Of a stretch of 64,000 bases of DNA, positions 59,252-64,000 are shown in pieces. The stretch covers positions 1,922,001 through 1,986,000 of the forward strand of contig CM022378.1 in assembly GCA_011800155.1 (NCBI GenBank), in the 5' to 3' direction. This DNA is from Flammulina velutipes. Taxonomy: Eukaryota; Basidiomycota; Agaricomycetes; Agaricales; Physalacriaceae. Position numbers and translations under genes: made by a program. The notes beneath the pieces are model-generated. The model was not told the origin of the DNA. It saw only the letters and a program-made list of their open reading frames with translations, and ran no database searches. Within the stretch, counting starts at the first letter, position 1, and the number at the start of each line of letters is the position of its first letter.

Positions 59252-59823
59252 TCAGTAGTGCTCGATACCAGAGTCATATTCCTCGTCGCCCGTTGAATCA
59301 GAATACACCGATGATTCCAATTCCTGGTCAGGCGAGTCCGACAGTGTGACGACGACCCAGATTTTGTCCTCTGCATCTATTCCGGATGCAATGTATGTGC
59401 CCCCCTATAAGAGGTACCAATCAGAAACCATACGACGGATACACGTAGAAAGAGAGCGCACCCTTTGCAGAGTTGCTACCACCCTATCATGTCTTTCCAC
59501 CGGTATGATCAATGCCATCGCCTCTCTCACCGAGCCCCCCTCCGGCTTGTATTCGACGTCGTATGCAGTAGTGCCGCTTTTTTCGTCTTGTTTTTTATAT
59601 CCGATCACGATGGTGGCGAATGGAGTAGTTTCAGAGGTGGACCCGACGGGTGGGTACGGGTAGAGCTTGACTTCGTCTACGGTACCTATGCGGCGCTCAT
59701 GCGCATGCGGGCTATGGAGAATATGGTCGGAGGTGAGTGAATCTGGGGAGAAATGACGTACTATGCGCTGACGAGCAAGGCGGGTAGCAGTACTGCGAAC
59801 TTGAGAACGGATTGGAAGAGCAT
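59252..59823 (-). CDS. Small secreted protein (154 aa)
   Basis: Three exons, 59762-59823, 59462-59711 and 59252-59404, join in phase. A signal peptide (MLFQSVLKFAVLLPALLVSA) is followed by a compact domain with VDEVKLYPYPPVGSTSETTP, FATIVIGYKKQDEKSGTTAY, VREAMALIIPVERHDRVVAT and GGTYIASGIDAEDKIWVVVT, ending in an acidic tail (YDSGIEHY). No Cys pattern typical of effectors is visible. Unknown secreted fungal protein. Confidence 0.75.
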
Positions 59824-61550
59824 TGCGGTGGTGGTGGCGGTGGGGAGGTTGATAGAGGGAAGTGGTGATACGGCCTGCGTATGGTACTATGCTTGAATGG
59901 AAAGGCGCGCGTTATAAATGCTCGCTGTGGCTGAGATGCAGTGACGACCTGTGCGGGGCGGGGGGGATCACCCGGAGAAGAGTGGGGAAGGTATGTTTCA
60001 TATCTGAGCAAAATGCATCGAGTAGCACTGGTATTTCCGGAGATTAATTGTGTCGGCTATAAGATAGTCATAAGCCCACAGCCAAAGTACAGATTAGGGA
60101 CGGTGTAACGCACTGCTAAGTACAGATTTGAGACTGTGTTCGGTTCTTGTGCAGGCTACGCGGCCCGACGTGAGTGTCTAAACCAGTGCGTTTGACGGGT
60201 CGGTGGCGTTGGCGGCACAATGCGTTGTAATGGCAACTTTTTTGGTGACAGGTGTGGCAACAAGTATGCCCCCTCGGAGGGATCGAACCTCCCCAGTCGT
60301 CAAACTGGACTCCGAATAGCGAGGGAAGTACGGACAATGGGGCAAACAATTAGTCCACATAATGTCAAGCGCAGGAGCAAAAGAATGAGTAGGGATGGGC
60401 GCACCTTGAATGGCGTGACGCACGCATCAAGTGCCAACGAAGCCATGACAGGCTGTGAGGCTCCTTCCTTCGTCGAATCCATTGTTCCTGTTTTTAGAGC
60501 TAAGGAAGGTGAGATCCCTCAGGTAAGATCCTCACAACGAAAGGGTTATCGAAGCGGGCATGTGGCATCTCAACGCGAGGAAATGAAGAACAGTCAGTGT
60601 ACTGTGTGGAAGTACGGAACGTCGGATGTCTGTGTGGTTCAACCCCGGTCAGCAATGGCTTGTATTTGAAGGCGATGCAGCGACACACGCACCTGGAATA
60701 AACAGCCTAACGAGCCGGGCTTCGTTGCTGCAGCACCACCCTGATGAAAAGCCAATTTGGACCGAACAAACGTGATGTTGTCAGGATTTCCGTCGCCCTA
60801 TGCTGTAGCCCCCGGCGTCAAATTCCAGAAGTAATGTTGAGAGCCCGTTGTAGCTTTCACCGCGTTGAAGATTCAAGCCTTGCGATAGAGCGATATAGGA
60901 TACATCTAAGAAATTAGTGTTTGCTACACAGCGAACGCGCAGAGAGCAACGAGGAGACATCATTCAGATTGGCTATGAATAGATACAGAGCGAGAAGTCT
61001 GGGAGTCGTCGCGTTTGGATAGCGAAGCAAGGACAGAAACACCCTATAAGTAGATTTGAGTAAGGGAATACAGTGCGATGAAAAGAAAAATACTTTAGCT
61101 CTAGGTCCTCTGACATGTTGGATGTAGCCTTCTGAAGGGCTGTAATTGTAAGGATACCGATTATTTGGCATAAGAAACCTGCTTACCGTGAAGATACACA
61201 TCGTTCGGCTAATGCATTATCCGTGCGTTCAAAGTTCTACACGGTTTACGAGTATGCTTGTGTCGAACGGTGTATTGGAGGTACGGCTAGATAATCCTGG
61301 ATAATCTTGTGCATGCAGCCCATTGCGTTATGGGGCAAGAATAATAAGTATACGAATGGACTTAGACTTTGCGTGAGTATCTCATAGGAGGAATTCGACA
61401 AAGATAATAGTATGGGCGTAAGAGGGAAAGGAGTGACAATGCGGTCCGAATATGCCGATAATCATCAAAGACGTCCTTCTGTACTTTGCTTTCGTTGAGA
61501 TATATCTATATGTGGCTTGCCATCCTACTTTGTAACCTTACTGTCCGAAA
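59824..61550. other. Intergenic with a tRNA-like element and a weak coding candidate
   Basis: Apart from the element at 60267-60345 only a minus-strand frame at 60914-61201 (SNMSEDLELKVFLSLLRYPN) with intron-like flanks looks possible. Its start cannot be placed. Confidence 0.3.
60267..60345 (-). other. tRNA-like element with a perfect B box
   Basis: The reverse complement contains GGAGGTTCGATCCCTCC, a T arm with 5-bp stem and a B box, next to a GAGGGGG half that pairs with TTCCCTC. The D arm is missing and the anticodon arm (CCAG...CTGG) has an odd loop. A tRNA fragment or pol III remnant rather than a full tRNA. Confidence 0.3.
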
Positions 61551-63079
61551 AATGGTCGGAGAGGGCTCATTACGCCACAGCTCGTGACGCGACGCGACTG
61601 TTTGGCTGTGCTTGTCAAGGACGGCATCTTTGTCTCTCACCACGACGACGGCTACGAAGCTGGTATACCAGCAGCTCGATATACGAACGATTGCACTATT
61701 CGACGTTCATGGCCAACTATAGACATCGTATGAGGTTTCGATGAGCGACGTGTGGGCTGGGTACATTTGGTGCGTCTTTTGGTGTACTCTCGGAATCTTT
61801 TCTGAACGTTATCGACAGGATGACTAGATGCTGCTTGTGCGACATCTAGAGCGGATAGATCACCAATTTGTGTGCTGGCAGTCTATCTCTTCCCCATGTG
61901 TGTATCGTCCTGGTATCGAGTCATTCGGTCGAGGCGCGCTAGACCACCTACATCCGATCTCATAGCCGAACGCCGCTGCCAGTCATACCACAATGCCCCC
62001 CATGCCGCCGCTCAGGTCGTCCAGCAAGCGGGTTGTCGTCCCAGCACGTGCCAGTATCCTTTGTTCGTCCTTCCGTGCTGCCGGCCAGACTCTTGCTAAC
62101 GGGCCTGCAGAACGTAGACTGTTCATTTCGATAGACAAATAACGATTGTTTTCTCTTCCGTGATAATGTTGTGCAGCTCGTCCCGGTTTTCGACCGTACC
62201 CAGGCTTGTCGGAACCGCGTTCTTCGTACCTCTTCTTGATTATTTCTGGCTCGTTTTACAGCGCGCATCTCGAAGTTACTATTTGTTGTCTCGCCGCCAT
62301 CTTACGACCTCCTCCGGCAGCCCCGTGAAGGATATGTTCAATAGTCATACGACAGGCCCTACGGTAGACGCAAAAAGGATTCTGGCAGGCTGTTCTGCAA
62401 CTCGTGGACCAACTGACGGCGGAGGCCTTTGGGTCGTCTTTCGTTCTCTGCGTCCGGCATCGATCGCATGTAATACCTGTCTGCTACGCATATCATCCAG
62501 CCAGAATCTTTAGGCAACATATCTCTGTTCTGTCCGTATCTTCATTTCAACGCATTTAACTGGGAAGTCGGACAAGTACGAATAGAGAATGCGTAAACAC
62601 ACCGGGGTTCGTTCTCCGTCATATTCTCCATACTTTCGGCTGACCATTTTTTTTCAGACGGAAGCGCCAATCCTCCGTCCTCCGCTCACGAACCGCAGAC
62701 GGACTCAAGATGAACTGACCGTATACCAGGACATTCACGGGAATCCTCTCCGTCTCAAACATTCCCGTGCATACATGCAGATCCCTCCGCCTTTTCTCTC
62801 AGACGACTCTTTGCACTTTCCGAATCTTCCTGCCTCGTTCGAAAGTCCCCGCCTATGGATGGATGTGATGGGACGCGTTGATGCTGCTACTCATTGTCTC
62901 GAATCCTTCCATCGACGGCCCTCTGAAGGATACCTTCGATAGTGATACAATGCTCCCTACACCAGGCGCAAAATGATTCTGGCCAGCCATTCCGAAGTAG
63001 GCGAACGAACCTCCGGGGGCGTCATACTTCGTTGCGGCAGTAATTCTCTACTGCACCTTCTTCCCTTCCAGGTGGTTCG
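61551..63079. other. Repeat-like spacer
   Basis: Begins near a ttacgccacag element like that at about 52700. No supported exon. The region may belong to the same decayed element as the repeat that follows. Confidence 0.3.
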
Positions 63080-64000
63080 GCCAAGTCACCAGCTCACATA
63101 AAATGCGCGCAATCTATTTCACGGGTCCGGAGGCGCATTCCACGATTCTCTAGAGCTCGCTCGCTTTTCTCTTGGCAGACGAGAGGGCACCTGTTTGCTT
63201 CTCGACATATTCCAGGTTTACTCGAGAATATGTCGATTCGGCAGTATTACTGGTCGGTACTTCTTCGCCTCGCGGTAGCGCTCGCGCGAAGCTAAGACTC
63301 GAACCGTCGGATTCTGGGTTTGTGGTCCTGCGGGATGGGGTATCGTCGGCTTCATTCGTCCACTTTTGAACATGGTTCGAATGCCGTGAGTTGGACCTCT
63401 TGGGTGATATTCCGGCGGGAAGGATGTCATATTCGACGATATCCGCACTCATCAAGACTACGGGTGCCTCTGTTATTAGGGTATGTTTAGGGATATCGTG
63501 AGATTCCATTACAGCTGCCATTGATGGTCTTGGGATCTACACTGGCTTTCCTATCTTTGATTCATGGACTCTCGATCTTTCATTTCGCAAGTGTCGCGTC
63601 TGTGATTCGAGCTGGTTCGGCGCTGTGATATCTGCCACATGTCTTGTCCGACGCCGTGCTCATGGGATTGCCATGTATCCACGGGACCTTTCGACAAGAA
63701 TAGTTATTGCAATGCTATATCGATCTTATGTGTTTTATTTATGCGATTCACTGAAGACGGAGCCCCGGTATTGCGAAGTAACGTGAGAGTCGAATCAAGT
63801 CTTCGGAGATGCTCGAGTATGTGGCGCTACATAATTAGACCCCCGTTACCATGTAGGCATACAGCAAAAATTCGAAATAAAGGTAAGCATTTAATACTCC
63901 CACAGTGCTGTCCTTGAAGAAGGAGATTTTACTCGAGAAAGAACAATACAATGTCGAAGCCTCCAAACCATGTGGCGCAGCATCTACCTCTGGCTCTTGT
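63080..64000 (+). repeat. Dispersed repeat copy 2 (direct repeat of 53700-54740)
   Basis: Matches 53700-54740 with small indels and ends at the window edge inside gcctccaaaccatgtggcgc... By analogy with copy 1 another F-box gene may begin just right of the window. Confidence 0.7.
63150..63521 (-). other. 123-codon open frame inside repeat copy 2
   Basis: ATG 63521 to TAG 63150-63152 reads MAAVMESHDIPKHTLITEAP ... ISPKRSNSRHSNHVQKW ... GALSSAKRKASEL. The same frame in repeat copy 1 is stopped after about 55 codons. It may be a remnant of a gene carried by the repeat, or chance. Confidence 0.3.

Overview
The window looks like genomic DNA of a mushroom-forming basidiomycete (Agaricomycetes). 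Genes are split by many 45-60 nt GT-AG introns with CTAAY-like branch points. The protein set is typical of that group: STE3-type pheromone receptors, a velvet factor, a CYP63-like P450, a degenerate member of the agaric MYND-finger family, the agaric F-box family and a SIRT5-like sirtuin. No CRISPR, operon or prokaryotic signal is present. Gene models were built by hand by joining exons in phase. Starts and small exons are less certain than domains.

Layout. 1-2.3 kb: the end of a J-like protein and a RanBP2-finger protein. 3.2-23.3 kb: the most unusual segment. Two paralogous membrane-anchored coiled-coil genes (3463-5291 and 21043-23150) face each other. Their 3' flanks form an inverted repeat of about 830 bp (5305-6135 / 20205-21035). 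Between the arms sit five paralogous long coiled-coil genes (6765-8903, 9864-11458, 11622-13764, 14044-15902, 16325-18135) and an unrelated membrane coiled-coil gene (18839-19748). Two of the five still carry an N-terminal CCCH zinc finger, and one of these also has a Nup42-like segment. Both have an intron directly after the ATG. In the other three the same 5' exons are visible as decayed DNA and the ancestral ATG has become ACA or ATA.

23.9-35.3 kb: an unknown agaric protein, a velvet regulator, a nuclear coiled-coil-like protein, a P450 and, divergent from it, a sirtuin. 35.6-43.5 kb: two full STE3 pheromone receptors, a deletion relic of a third, and an F-box gene. This resembles a mating-type B (pheromone/receptor) region, although no lipopeptide pheromone gene was recognised. 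43.7-52.5 kb: a heavily damaged MYND pseudogene, a secreted kexin-like protease, a single-pass membrane protein and a small secreted protein. 52.5-64 kb: duplicated F-box genes (one frameshifted), a repeat shared by 53.7-54.7 and 63.1-64.0 kb, and a small secreted protein.

The CCCH/coiled-coil array, its inverted-repeat frame and the receptor cluster are the parts most worth following up.
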